Below, piece after piece: positions 33,769 to 45,500 of a stretch of DNA of 64,000 bases. Under the pieces are notes generated by a model, which was not told where the DNA came from, made no database searches, and saw nothing but the letters and a program-made list of their open reading frames with translations. Each line of letters begins with the position of its first letter. The stretch's first letter is position 1. The DNA comes from Angiostrongylus vasorum (taxonomy: Eukaryota > Nematoda > Chromadorea > Rhabditida > Metastrongylidae): NCBI GenBank assembly GCA_018806985.1, contig JADANN010000461.1, positions 558,001-622,000 on the forward strand, given 5' to 3'. The position numbers and the translations under genes were made by a program.

Positions 33769-35723
33769 ATGGATGGTATCAATTTACGTATGAATTTGGC
33801 CGAAATGGCGTTTCAACACGATGATATCATTGACGATATTGAGTTTGCAATTCGTCGCTATCCGGAGTGGTAAGGCTTTTCTGTAAAGTTCATTACTCTA
33901 AATCTTCTTCAAGGAAATATCTAAGGGTGTGTATAGCGCAGTGGTCGGAGGCGCTCTGCAATACACATGGGATCGATCTCCGCGCCATAGGCTCACCAAG
34001 CCCTCCATCCCTCCGGGGTGAAAAGGGAAATTGGTACCAAACTTGTCAGGGAGGATAACAGCACGGGTACGCCACCGAGAGTCATTGTAAAGGCCAGATT
34101 TGCATTCAGTTACCTCCAACGATTCTACGAATGAAGTCGAATGCATGGCGCATCCTTCAGGGATTGATCGACGCCGAGAACTTTATCCTTTTTTTACTGA
34201 AAATTTTAGAATCAAGCTTTACCAGAATAGGAACAGATATGATCTTTGGTCACGCGCTGAAAATTCCTGCCTATTCCTTCAAATGTGTCGTTTTGAAATA
34301 ATCCTGCCATGGTCGGATTGCTTTTTGAATTTTGCATGAGAGGCATTATATTACAGGGTAGAACTATGAAGTAAGTTATTATTGTCTAGCTGCACAATTT
34401 TCTCATAACTTTATTAAAGGTTATTCTGTTTTAAATCCGCCCTTCTTATTGTTAGTTGTTACTTGCACCTAATATTTTCTTCCTGTCTGCTTTTTTCCCC
34501 TTTTCTATCTCATTTACGAAAGTTTCAGCTGTGAACAGTTGATTCCTCATGTTATTCGGTTAATGAACTCACCAATTGAATCGATCCGAGCCTCGGCTTT
34601 TGGATTCGCTCTGGATATCATTGGGCAACGACCACAGGTTTATCATTTTGTAAATTTGTTTTGACTGGTTAATTTAATTCGATATCATAGGAGCTCTTTG
34701 TTCATGTCCTCTATTCACAACTAGTTTGGTTAATTCAATGTAGTTTGCAATACCTCCGAACGGTTTGCCGGCTCATCGTAGCTTGAAGGTGTTCCTGGGT
34801 GTCGGGCTGCGATGTATACCGGAGGGATTCATTTCCCCAGCGGGGCCTCCGAAGGTGAGGAGGAGTCTGGCGTTTCCATCGAGAAGCCCAGCTGAGAGTA
34901 AAGCAGTGTCAGGGTCCAACACCGTCCTGGTATCAAACTAGTTGCTTGTGGCAAATCTCCCTCTGATCCGCTAGGGACGGCGACTGTCTGTGGTGGTGAC
35001 GACCTGGGGCAGACTTTGGCTAGACTGACATCCAGACTCTAGGGAAACACAATAGCTAAACTAGCAAAACTCCGAAATAATGGAAATTTTGGTGGGGCCC
35101 ACACTACCAATGAGGACGGGCCATCCAAGTATCCAAGTGAGCAAGTAAAGTTTGCCGTGTTTGCCGTAAGTCACAAACGATATTATAGAGCAACATGCCC
35201 AGGGACATATTACAGTTTTTTACCTGCTCATCTGCATTGCTGTGTAGGCGTCGTCTTTTAGAAGGCTTGAGTAACATTTGCTTTGCGGGAACCTTCTACT
35301 TTTCAGACACGAAGTCAGCTTAAAGAGGCTTATATCAATAGAATCCAGTCCAGTGATCTCGATGTGGCACGTCAAGCAATTACATTCTTGCCGGATTTTG
35401 TCAATATATGCATTGGTTAGTGAAATTAGATGTTGATTTTCTCTGTAGGGTTTTTTTTCTATTGAAGTTCATCTCACAAGTTCGTTGAATCTCAAGTCTT
35501 AAAATACTTTAAATGAAGTGTAGCCTATTCATTAGCCAATGCCGACGAACTTATTGCTGTGGCGGTGCATTGTGTGACATCGAGGAATGTTCTGAACGAT
35601 GTCAACGATTATATTGTCTACGCGATGAAGGTATTTGGTCAACTGAACGATGAAGACTCACGGAGTACGGACTCCAAAAAAGAGGCAAAAAAGCGTTCAC
35701 GAGAAAATGGAGAGATAAATTAG
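33769..35723 (+). CDS. HEAT-like protein resembling the C-terminus of Integrator subunit 1 (4 exons)
   Basis: Exons 33769-33869, 34529-34637, 35307-35415 and 35536-35723 join in phase into 168 residues ending at TAG 35721-35723. Residues include MNLAEMAFQHDDIIDDIE, PHVIRLMNSPIESIRASAFG, QAITFLPDFVNICIANADEL and NDYIVYAMKVFGQLNDED, then a basic tail with KKEAKKRSRENG. The helical repeat pattern, and the phrase 'FLPDFV.ICI.NADELI' shortly before the end, resemble my memory of the C-terminal end of INTS1, the large Integrator scaffold that acts with the snRNA/mRNA cleavage module in the nucleus. INTS1 is normally near 2000 residues, and only about 1.4 kb separates this gene from the divergent COG2 start. 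This is therefore a truncated or rearranged copy, an assembly break, or an unrelated short protein. An acceptor (CTTTAG) at 33760-33761 lies 7 bases before the ATG, so it could also be an internal exon border. The exon structure is well supported; the family name is not. Confidence 0.6.
33929..34190 (+). repeat. R1 SINE-like repeat
   Basis: Full R1 copy in the first intron of the four-exon HEAT-like gene, same sense as the gene. Head GTGTGTATAGCGCAGTGG; tail GATCGACGCCGAGAACTTT. Confidence 0.8.
34745..35140 (-). repeat. R3 interspersed repeat
   Basis: Full copy in the second intron of the HEAT-like gene, antisense to it. Confidence 0.85.
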
Positions 35724-36015
35724 GTGATGTCCACCTCAAGTTGAATGTTCAATGCTTGAAGCCTTTCTGTACTTTTGAATAATTAGTTAAGTGTCCTAAG
35801 GTTCTCAGTTTGCAGTAGTATAGAAATATGGCAACGAGATGTACTCTTGAAGAACCTATCCAGAATATGTCCACTTTGTATCTGATGCCAAGTATCTCCT
35901 TGAGAGGGAAGATCAATATCCGTTGTAACCTAAAATAGCGCAATAGAAAAGGAAACGAGATATACCTGAAAGTCTTGACCACTGCTGCAAATATTGTTGA
36001 AAATAAGAATAAAAA

Positions 36016-36235
36016 GGATAAAGCTGTCGGCGTTGACCAATCCCTGAGGGATGCGCCGTGCACTCGACTTCATTAAGCATCGTTATAGGTGATCAAATGC
36101 ATATCTGGCCTTTACAGTAACTCACTCTGCCCTACCGATGTGTTGAGCCAGTGTTGCTATATCTCCGGACAAGTCTGGTAACAATTTGACCACCCCGGAG
36201 GGATGAAGGGCTCGTTGGGCCTGGGGCGCGGCATC
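36016..36235 (-). repeat. R1 SINE-like repeat, 5'-truncated
   Basis: Tail and body present (AAAGCTGTCGGCGTTGACC at the left edge on plus). It stops at GGGCGCGGCATC, before the A box. Confidence 0.7.
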
Positions 36236-36239
36236 ATCG

Positions 36240-39200
36240 TCATTACCAGCCTTCAGTTTGATAATTGAGTCATTAGAGTAGAAGTTTTGCCGTATTGTAA
36301 AGACTAGAGAATGGAAACGTTGCGAAACTGATTCCCGATACACAACCCATTTAAGACACAGTCGTTGCTGTCGTCTTCTCAGTTTTATGTGTATATACAC
36401 ATTCTTGAGTATATTGATTATGTGTCGATCACCGTAATCTCACTTTTCGGTTCAAGTATGCAAGGCTTTATAAATTTTGACTCTGTCACATGTCTATCTC
36501 GGGTTTGAAAATGTAACATAGGTGGCTGGAGTACTGTATTAAATATTCTCTCTCTTTCTGGTCGCAGTAGGTACTGTTAGCATCTTTTCTGTCGATTATC
36601 AGGTGTTCATCGTTTGGGGTTTCGAGTACGTTACTTCTTAGGCTACGCAACATATCGTGAATTGCGGTCTAAAAACGACAGTGGAAATGCTTACTCTGAA
36701 AACGAATTAAATTCAAGAAATGGTCTCCTTACCTCTGTTATTCCGCATCTACTTATACCCCTACCGTACATTCATGATCCCTGGAACGCGACATTTGCAC
36801 TTTTGCGAGCACGAATTTGCGAATAGGAAGTTCTCTGGCGTTTATTGGTCCTCTTATTGTGGTTCACCGTGCAACCGTGACAGTTTGGTGTTCTTTAGTG
36901 TTCTTTAGTTTGACGTACCTCGCATATTGTGTTATGTGAAGTTTTACTTTGCTTTCTGAAACGTACTTTTTCCCACATCATGGACTTCGATTTACTTCAA
37001 CGGTTTTGACTGCCCGTATTGCTCGACGAAAGCGCTGATCGACTTTGTTCGTTCCATGCGAGTTGATGTGTGTGAGTCTCTGCTGCTTCACCATCTCGAA
37101 CAACTCTAGTTATGGGGGCTTCTCATAGAAAACAGCTAACTACATTTCGAAGAGAACACGCGTCATGCCATCTCTCTTCCTTAGAGCGAAGATCTGCCAC
37201 GTGAACAAAAGACAGTGGAGAAGATCATCGTCAAAAAGGATTTACAACCGGCCTAAATAAGAACATAGTGTAGTTATAGTACTTTCATTGAGAATTGTGG
37301 TGACCATTAAGAACTCGCGTGGTCTAACGTGTTCCGCCCTAACTATTTTATCAATCTTTCAGAAGTAAAAGGATGGCTGAAACAAAGTCATATGCGTCAA
37401 TAAACTTGTAATTTCTTCCTCATCGCCATTTTCATCTGTTTTTCTTCTTTTATGATTTCTTACCGACGTTCTCTTTTCATGACCAAGCATCACTACTAAC
37501 GTGTATTCATTTGTTTCCTCTATCAGACTGCAATAAAATCTGTGGTCACTTTCTCCCAGTTATGCGGTCTCCACGTCTCTCTTTTGCACAAGAAATGGAG
37601 TTTAATAGTTTACCTCACCATTTATGTGTTTATCCGTTTAAACAAAATTGTTTTGTTAACATTGTCTCCGGGTGGGTGGCTAGTTTGGCATGTGCTTAAC
37701 ACCAAACCCTCAGCAGTTTTATGACATATCCATCGGGTTATTTGTCAATCAAACTGTTGTACTGAAAGCCCAAATTGGAGTGTTTCTATTGTCGTGTTTA
37801 CTTCGTGTGCCTGCAGAGCAGAGTGTTGTTGTTTATAGAAGTGCACGATAGCCGCTTTCCTTCCATAAAAGCTTTTATAGGTTGTAAGATACCGTGAAGT
37901 TGAATCCAGCGCCATTCCGTTTGCTTATGGTCGGTTGTTCCAGTCACTATTTACCACTTAATTGACGTACCTGTTGATGGTTCAGTAGTTAGTGGTACGA
38001 GTATCTACATTTCCTTCTGTTGAGTTTTCAGGACCTGTATTTTCAAAATGGCTTATTTCAGCTGAGGACAAGCTTTATTAATCGAGATTGAAATCATCGT
38101 AATGTAAACATTTTCGCCAGTGAGAAACGTCTTTATCTACACCGGTTGCTTAAAATTCTGGGTTTCTGGAGGCGATGAAGTCATTCAAGGGAGTTTTGTC
38201 ACGGGCTTGGTTTCCGAAGGATTTCTTGCAGAGGAAGTTATCGAGGTGCTTGAAGAGATGATAGTCGGTAGGCGAGAGGTTTGCTGAGCATGGCTGTCCA
38301 ACACAGATAGGTCAGGCGGATCCCGGCACTGTTTATTACACTTAATAGTCCACAAAAAAAACTTTCGGATGAGTTTATTGTCTGGTAATTTGGTAATTGA
38401 CAGTTGTTTTATTCTAGTTACTATGATTATTCATGGTTATTGTGTGGAATTGTGGTCATAAAAAATTCAAAAAACTGCTCAAAATAAGCTCTACAGTCCT
38501 TCCAAATACTGACGGCAATAGGATTGTATGGTGGACCGTAGTGGCACACATACCACGCATACTGTAGCGCTAGAGCAAACTCTGTCCCATAAAATAAAAT
38601 GTTAACCTCCAATTCGTCTAGTTATCGAGAAATCGTCGTTGCTTGTCGAAGAACCTATATCAAATTGTCGTGTTTCTTGTCAAAGAATCGACGTTGAATT
38701 ATGCTTTGTACCTCGCAGATTTGAGTATTAAGCGTTACATATGTTTCATATGTGCTTTTAGTGAGTTTTCCTATGCTTTAATGCAGTAAGGTTTCAGGAC
38801 ACGAAAGCAAGCAATATCGAGGCTGTGGAAACCGAAATCCCGATGTGGTCAACTAACTGGACGACCCGTTTCTCCGCAGTAAATATTACAGCTGTAATAA
38901 ATCTAAAATTTTCTAATGTAATACTCATCGGTAAGCTTCGTTGAAAAAGCGGGTAGTTATCGTGTGTTCTCCTCTGTGTTCATACCACGACGTTATCGTT
39001 TCTAGTTTTCATCATTTCTTTATTTGTTATACGAACACTGATAATCATCGGTTTTCATCACATTTATTTTTCGCAATACCAACGTCGTTGTAGAATATGA
39101 TGAATGGTTAGTTTGTTTAGTTTGCTGGTACCTTGCCCTCAGCCGGAGTTTCTTTTCCTGCTTCCTTTAAATAAACATTTACAGTTCCAGAAATTACCGT

Positions 39201-39465
39201 CTGTGAAAGATTTATGAGTTTGTGACCCTAAATTACGGTATTACTGTCCTGTTTTGGGACTGCTTTTTGGAGAACGGACAATGACAATAACGTTGCTCGA
39301 TTGCTAATTGCGATTTTCTTCAAAGTGTAGACCGATATTGAGCCAGAAACCTTCCCATTCTAAGTTATCCGTTCTTGATGATCCATTGTTCGTAATTCAT
39401 CAGTATTTTTTATGTAATTTTACAACACATGTGGTCCGTTCGCTATGTAGGAAATCCCAAGACCA
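36240..39465. other. Largely featureless intergenic DNA
   Basis: Apart from the mariner scrap at 38135-38305, no repeats or frames were recognised. This is the longest stretch in the window without known repeats. Confidence 0.5.
38135..38305 (-). mobile_element. Mariner transposase scrap
   Basis: Reading minus: a SANLSPTDYHLFKHLDNFLC-like stretch followed by an FGNQARD...NDFIASRNPEF-like stretch. This is the third catalytic Asp region and C-terminal part of a mariner transposase. Flanks show no terminal repeats. Confidence 0.65.
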
Positions 39466-39469
39466 ACCT

Positions 39470-39545
39470 CAAAGTTGAAGAAGGCGAAACTGCCGAAACT
39501 TTAACTACTGTGTGTTAATAAAAGACGTTTGTTGTGTATTTGCTA
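39470..39545 (+). mobile_element. Degenerate Penelope-like end unit with hammerhead-like remnant
   Basis: TTGAAGA, A, GGC(GAAACT)GCC, GAAA, then CTTTAACT in place of CGTCAGCT. The first box and the cleavage-site region are mutated. It sits just past the 3' end of the PP1-like gene. Confidence 0.5.
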
Positions 39546-39556
39546 AAATTTTGAAA

Positions 39557-42500
39557 CTACTGCAGTTCTCTGTAATCACTTCGAATGCTTTGGAATTTTT
39601 TCAGGAATAGTTGTTTGATATACAGATAACTATTGCAACAGGTTTTTTGATAATTGCTACAATAGATTTTTTCCGAGTAGCTTGCGTAGCGTTCGGGCCG
39701 GATGGGACCGGTAAATTCACCATCTTCGAAGTCGGATTTCATGTATCTTGCAAAAGAAGAAACTTGTACCGTAGTTTTCGTGGGATCTGCATTTGCATCT
39801 TTTTCTTCTGGAGCTTTCAACGTCTCTCCACCATCCGTTTTCTCAGCGCTTGGAGGTTTTGCGGAGTCCGTGATAGCTGGAGTTGCTTCTGTGCCCGTCG
39901 GTGGTGCCATCAAGGAGTCAGGGGGCAGATTAGCTGACGGGATAGTAGTCGAAGTGGGCAGGAGTGCTCTTTTAGATGGTTCCTCCGATACTGACTGAAT
40001 AATGCTTTTCTTGAATCCCTGAAATATGACTGGCTTTGTTCATTTCAGAGACTTCCTACCTGGTTTCCAAATCAGCTTAGAATTTCGATATCTTTTTATT
40101 TATCAAGGAACTGTGTTATGCATTACTTGAAACCATAAAAAAATTGAAAGTATAAACAGATGAATTCGACGAGCATTCAGATTTTTCTCTTCTTAACAGT
40201 TTTTCGGAGATATCGCAGAAGGATCCAACGTTCTTTGTGGAACTTACTGTAAACGGTTTGATGGATGCTTTGTCTGCTTTAGCATTGGCCCCGTTTGGAT
40301 CACAAGCAATTGCAGGAGCCGGTTTAGCCTTTGACGCCAGATTTGCGGGAATTTGCATTTTCAGTTGTTGGAATGAAATCTGAATTGAAACATATGATCC
40401 TATCTTTGTGTACATGAGTTGGATCACTTCATCTCTTGCTAGAACCTCTATTATGTTCGAAGGCGTTGAGACGAACGTCATTATATAAAAGATAGCTGGC
40501 TGATCGACAAGTGAATGTATCCTCAGCAATTAAGAACCTTAGTCGACTGCTATCGTTAGTGCATTATGACGACCCAGCTCTTTCACCGATCTCTACTAAC
40601 GATACCTTGTCGTCCAAGTAGTTAACCGCTGCATTACAGTGTAAAATGCAGATTGAGACGACAGTAGGATACGTATTAGTGGGAAATTCATGGTAAAAGT
40701 ACACTTCCTTGAGGAAATCATCACCAATTTGGGAACCGGTTACCTAAAAAGCGACACTCCAAGAACTCAATGACTAGATAGAAGCCAACGCATGTAGGAC
40801 TTCAGATGCGGTAGAAAACGTATCCAAACATGTGGGTTACAAGGAGCAGTTCTTTCGTGTGTTTGAAACACTTGTTATGCATAATGAGCGATTTGGAGAA
40901 ATTGAAGAAATTTAGAAGAAGACATGATACAGACAGCGTGGATCTGCTTTAATGTTCTCAAAGAAACTATCTCCAACCAGTAGAACCCAGTCTTTGACTT
41001 CATCATGCACGAAATAAATATTATGAAAGGTGAGCGTGAGGGGATGAAAACAGTTGAATCCGTTGTGTTGGCCTGTACAGGTATAACACACAAAGACAGG
41101 ACTAAAGCTGATCGTTTCGAAAGTTTGCGTTACCTGCATGTCTTCATCAAGACAAACAATAGCCGCAGCATTTGTGAACTGTCCCGCAGTAATTCGGAGC
41201 CGAGAATACGGTGATGAGTCGACGTCCTGCCATCATCTCATAACCGTCTTGAACTACCTTAACCCGTTTTGAAAATGAAAAATGAAATATATGGAGTGAA
41301 GCCTAACAAGTGAAATACATGGAATCCGAAGTACCATGCGCCTAGTGCTAAAACTTCTACTAATTAAGGCAAAGAGATGTAAATCCTTTCTTACAGTCCT
41401 GTGCTAATTTCATTATTCTTACCTGGTGTGCACGAATAATCAAATCTATGCCGAGCATTTGGCAAGCTTGTTGAACAACACCTTTTCCAAACATATAGCT
41501 GATTCCTGAAACATGAGGGAACAGTCTTTAGAAAGCGTCTAGTGAAGTGCTCCATGACACAACGGCCTAAATCTTAGGTGACTTCTATCACTGATATTGA
41601 TCAATTCCTGACATGACTTAATTAGTTTTCGACTATTAATTAGTCGCAAACGTTGATTGATTTTGCGCATAGGTTAAGAAGTTTTACGACTGTAATGCCA
41701 ACACCCTATGAAGGCTAATTAAGGAATACGCATAAAAGCTCTTGGCGTTGATCAATCCCTGAGGGATGCGTCGTGCATTCGACTTCATTAAGTATCGTTG
41801 GAGGTGGCTGAATGCATATCTAGCCTTTACAATGACTACTGATGTATCGAGCCAGTGCTGCTATCCTCCCAGACAAGTCTGGTACGAATTTGTCGACCCC
41901 GGAGGGATGGAAGGCTTGCTGGGCCATGGGCGCGGAGATCGACTGCACGTGTGTGTCGCAGTGGCGCCTCCAACCACTGCGCCACACGTGCCCTTTTTTT
42001 ATAAAGGCCAGTTAAGCAATAGAAATGGTTCCTACCTCTGATGGAGTGGAACCACCCATCTCCCTTATTAGTGGGATCCGACCACGTAAGATCGATAAGC
42101 AATCCACGATCGAGAGGTTCACACGGACGAGGTATGTTGCGAATCACATCCAGATGATTCAGTTCTGGTGATAGCCCTCCGTGCATACATAAAACCTAGA
42201 AAACTACTCACACTGAATTCGTGCTATAGTAATCATTGTTTACTCGCATTTCTGACCCGGATAGCACGAGGCGTGGTACAACAATCGGGGAAATGACCCA
42301 TAAATTGGCAACTGCTAAGGTCAATAAGATACTGTGACGAATTCCGGTAAGCTATGAGGCGCCGCGATTGCTGAGCAAGAAAACGACGCATTCATATCCC
42401 TATGCCGAGGTTAACAGAAAGTCGATTCTGGGAACTGTTGTGAGGCTTTTTTTCCGAGTTTATGTTACTTAGAGCTTATGGAGAGCAAGTACTTCACATC

Positions 42501-45500
42501 CTATCTTTCTCACGTGCTGTCATACTAAGCGACTGTTATATCTTCAGTTATTAATGTCCGTGGAACTATTTTTTTAGTGTTAGGAATCGAAACCAGTCAA
42601 ACTTTCCAACTGACATACTTTCTTTGAAATGAGTCCAGCAAGCGGTATTCGATTGAAGCACCATTGAAAGTCCCACCATATTCCAGCACCATACTTTATA
42701 ACGCATTCATTGTAGAAACCGTAGATTTTGTTCACAGCCGGAGTCTCGTGATTTCCACGAAGCAGATAAATGCGATCACGATAACGAAGTTTAAGAGCGA
42801 ATAAGAGAATAATGACCTGGAATGATTCCATGAGACGGTTGCCGCACTTCGGTAGTACCAGCGAGGCATGGCGTCGCTGAGTGTGAAGCTAGTGCCTGGC
42901 CACCAAGTGGTAAGAAGTTCTACCAAGACGCATAAGCACACCAGTAGGCGTGAAGTGATTGGATACTTGTCGCAATCAAAAATTTTTCAATCATCGATGC
43001 CAAATAGACTTTAATTTCAACCATGTCGTTAACGGAAAACGCCGCAAGTGCGTTGTAAATGATTCACTTAATCCGAAATTACCAGCTACCTTCAACTTTA
43101 AACCAACTTTTTGGAAGAAAAACTATTAATTCCATAGGTTTCACCTACATGTTACAAATTTGTTACATTATGAACCCAAATTTTCCGAGTCTTGTGCTAC
43201 ACATGCCCTCCCACTTCACTTCTTTAAGGGTCGTTTTTTGAAAACGAAGCCAAATGAATGGGCGGGATCCGGTTACCAGGACACGATGGTGTTCTCTAGT
43301 GTATCGTTTGCATTTGGATTTGAAGTTCTTGTGTTGGAAATTTTAAAAATGTATACTTCGTTTCCAGTTTCTTGAAAGTTTTAATTTGAGACTTATTTAT
43401 GTCACTCTATGGTAGTTAAGTACGTTTGTGGTTGATGCTATAGGGCAAAGTCTCTCCTATGATTCACTGAAGTGGTGAACTCCTGAAATACTGTAGTTAT
43501 CGAGAAATTGTCATTAGTTGTCGAAAAGCCTAGACTAAAGTGTTATGTTTTGATCATCTCCTATGGAAGAAACCGATTATTAATGCCTTGTAGTGTTTGT
43601 CGTACAATTTGCCGGTTGCTGTCGCGGTCTGCTCTGCTTAGATCTTACAACTACAGAATGATTGAAATGCTCAGTCTTTGTACTACGTGAAGACAATACT
43701 TGTTAAATGTAACCCACGGCGTTCAGTTACTGAAAATTTCTCCCAGTCATCAATGTTACCTCAACACCTTGTGGTCCTCGATCAACGTAGTCTCCAAGAA
43801 AGATGAACCTCTCTTCTGGTACCCGACCGACAAGGTCAAACAAACGGTTCATATCCTTTAAAAGGAAACAGCTTAGTTTTGATTCATTATTATCTATTGT
43901 TATTTTCGAGTTTTCGAGAAGGTTCTGAGTTCGCTATGTAAGCTATGTTCTAGTTTTTTTTTATGAAAGCGAAAAATTTGAAGATCTTAATGTACCTGGT
44001 ATTGAGCATGGATATCACCGATAACCTTTATTGGGACTTCGCATTCGCATAAATTGCTCTCCTCCATGAACACTAATGCGGCCTATAATAGTGTCACATT
44101 GCTCTTTGGTAAAAGATGAGCTCCATGGTTTGTTAAAAATTTTTGGGACCAAATTTGGATATTCGCAAAACTTGGACTCCGGACCAAATCGGACTCTGAT
44201 TATCCTTTCCAGGGGGATGCATCTTACACACTGCACCACGTAGGCACTTGCTTTGCGTTTCTCTCAGCTAAGATTCTACCAAACGCTGCCATCGGCAATC
44301 ACCCGTCAGTGCGATTGATCTGAGGAGCACAAACCGCATTCTCAGCTAAGCTGAAGCTGTAATCGAAATCACGATGTTAACCTTTTATTTGCTGCCAACT
44401 ATAACTTTTTCATGACACGGTATAACAGGTTTCAATGTCGTTTCGTGCTCCCTAGATCAACTACGCTGGTGCGTGATTGCTGATAACAGCGTTAGGTAGA
44501 AAAATGGCTGAGAGAAACGCAAAGCAAGGGCCTCGGTGGAGCAGTGTGTAGTACGCGAAACCCTGGAATTAGTAGTCGCGGTTCGATCTGGCCTAGGGGT
44601 CCAAGTTTTGCAAATATCTCATCGTTGTGGTTGTATTTCACATCATACCCTGCCGTGAAAACTTATAGTAGGCAGAAAATAAAAGATTGACCAAGTTTAA
44701 AACCTATTGATTTGTCTTTGTCATCGATTCATGTGAACATTTATCTATAGAGTGGCCTTCGATATTTTCACGTTTTTGAGTTTTTTACCGCTGCTTACCA
44801 CATATTTATGATTGTTTGCATTGGTACCAATGTCTAAGTTTCGAAGCAATACGAATCCCACGTGTTACTTTAAGTGCATAGTTTCCCGGCTATCTGTTTT
44901 GAGAGGAAGAATTCTTTAATCTGTACTTGTTCCATCTGTTCTATAGGTCTTCGAACACAAATCTTGTCTTTGCTGTTGAACTTAAAAACTTCTCTCTACG
45001 TTTGGTAATTTATAAAAAACTATTTTTTGGATGAATTTCTTCGTTGAATTTCAGTCCAGCGATACGTACTAACATCTTTGATGGTTAAGTAGCAGGTTAA
45101 AGTTCGAAACTAAAAAACAATCTATAGCCACGACAAGATGTTAAATCACTGAGGAAACTTGTATAGATGCAGTTGTAGTAAGCATAAAGGCTATACAGGA
45201 ACGCACTTCTCATTCACCAAGATGCATCTTTTGAAGGACTACATATTTCACCGGGCGCGTGTGGCGCAATGGCCGGAGGTGCCCTTCAACACACACGCAG
45301 AATCGTTCCTCGCGCCCATGGCCCACCAAGCCTTCCATCACTCCGGGGTCGGTAAATTGCTATCAGACTTGTCTGGAAGGATGGCAGCACTGGCTCGATG
45401 CACCGATAGGCCAGCGCGAGTCATTGTCAAGGCCAGATATGCATCCAATCACCTCCAAACGATACTTAATGAAGTCGAATGCATGGCGCATCCTTCAGGG

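Noticed and set aside
39611..39998. Plus-strand frames of about 100 codons
   Set aside because: Antisense shadow of the last PP1-like exon.
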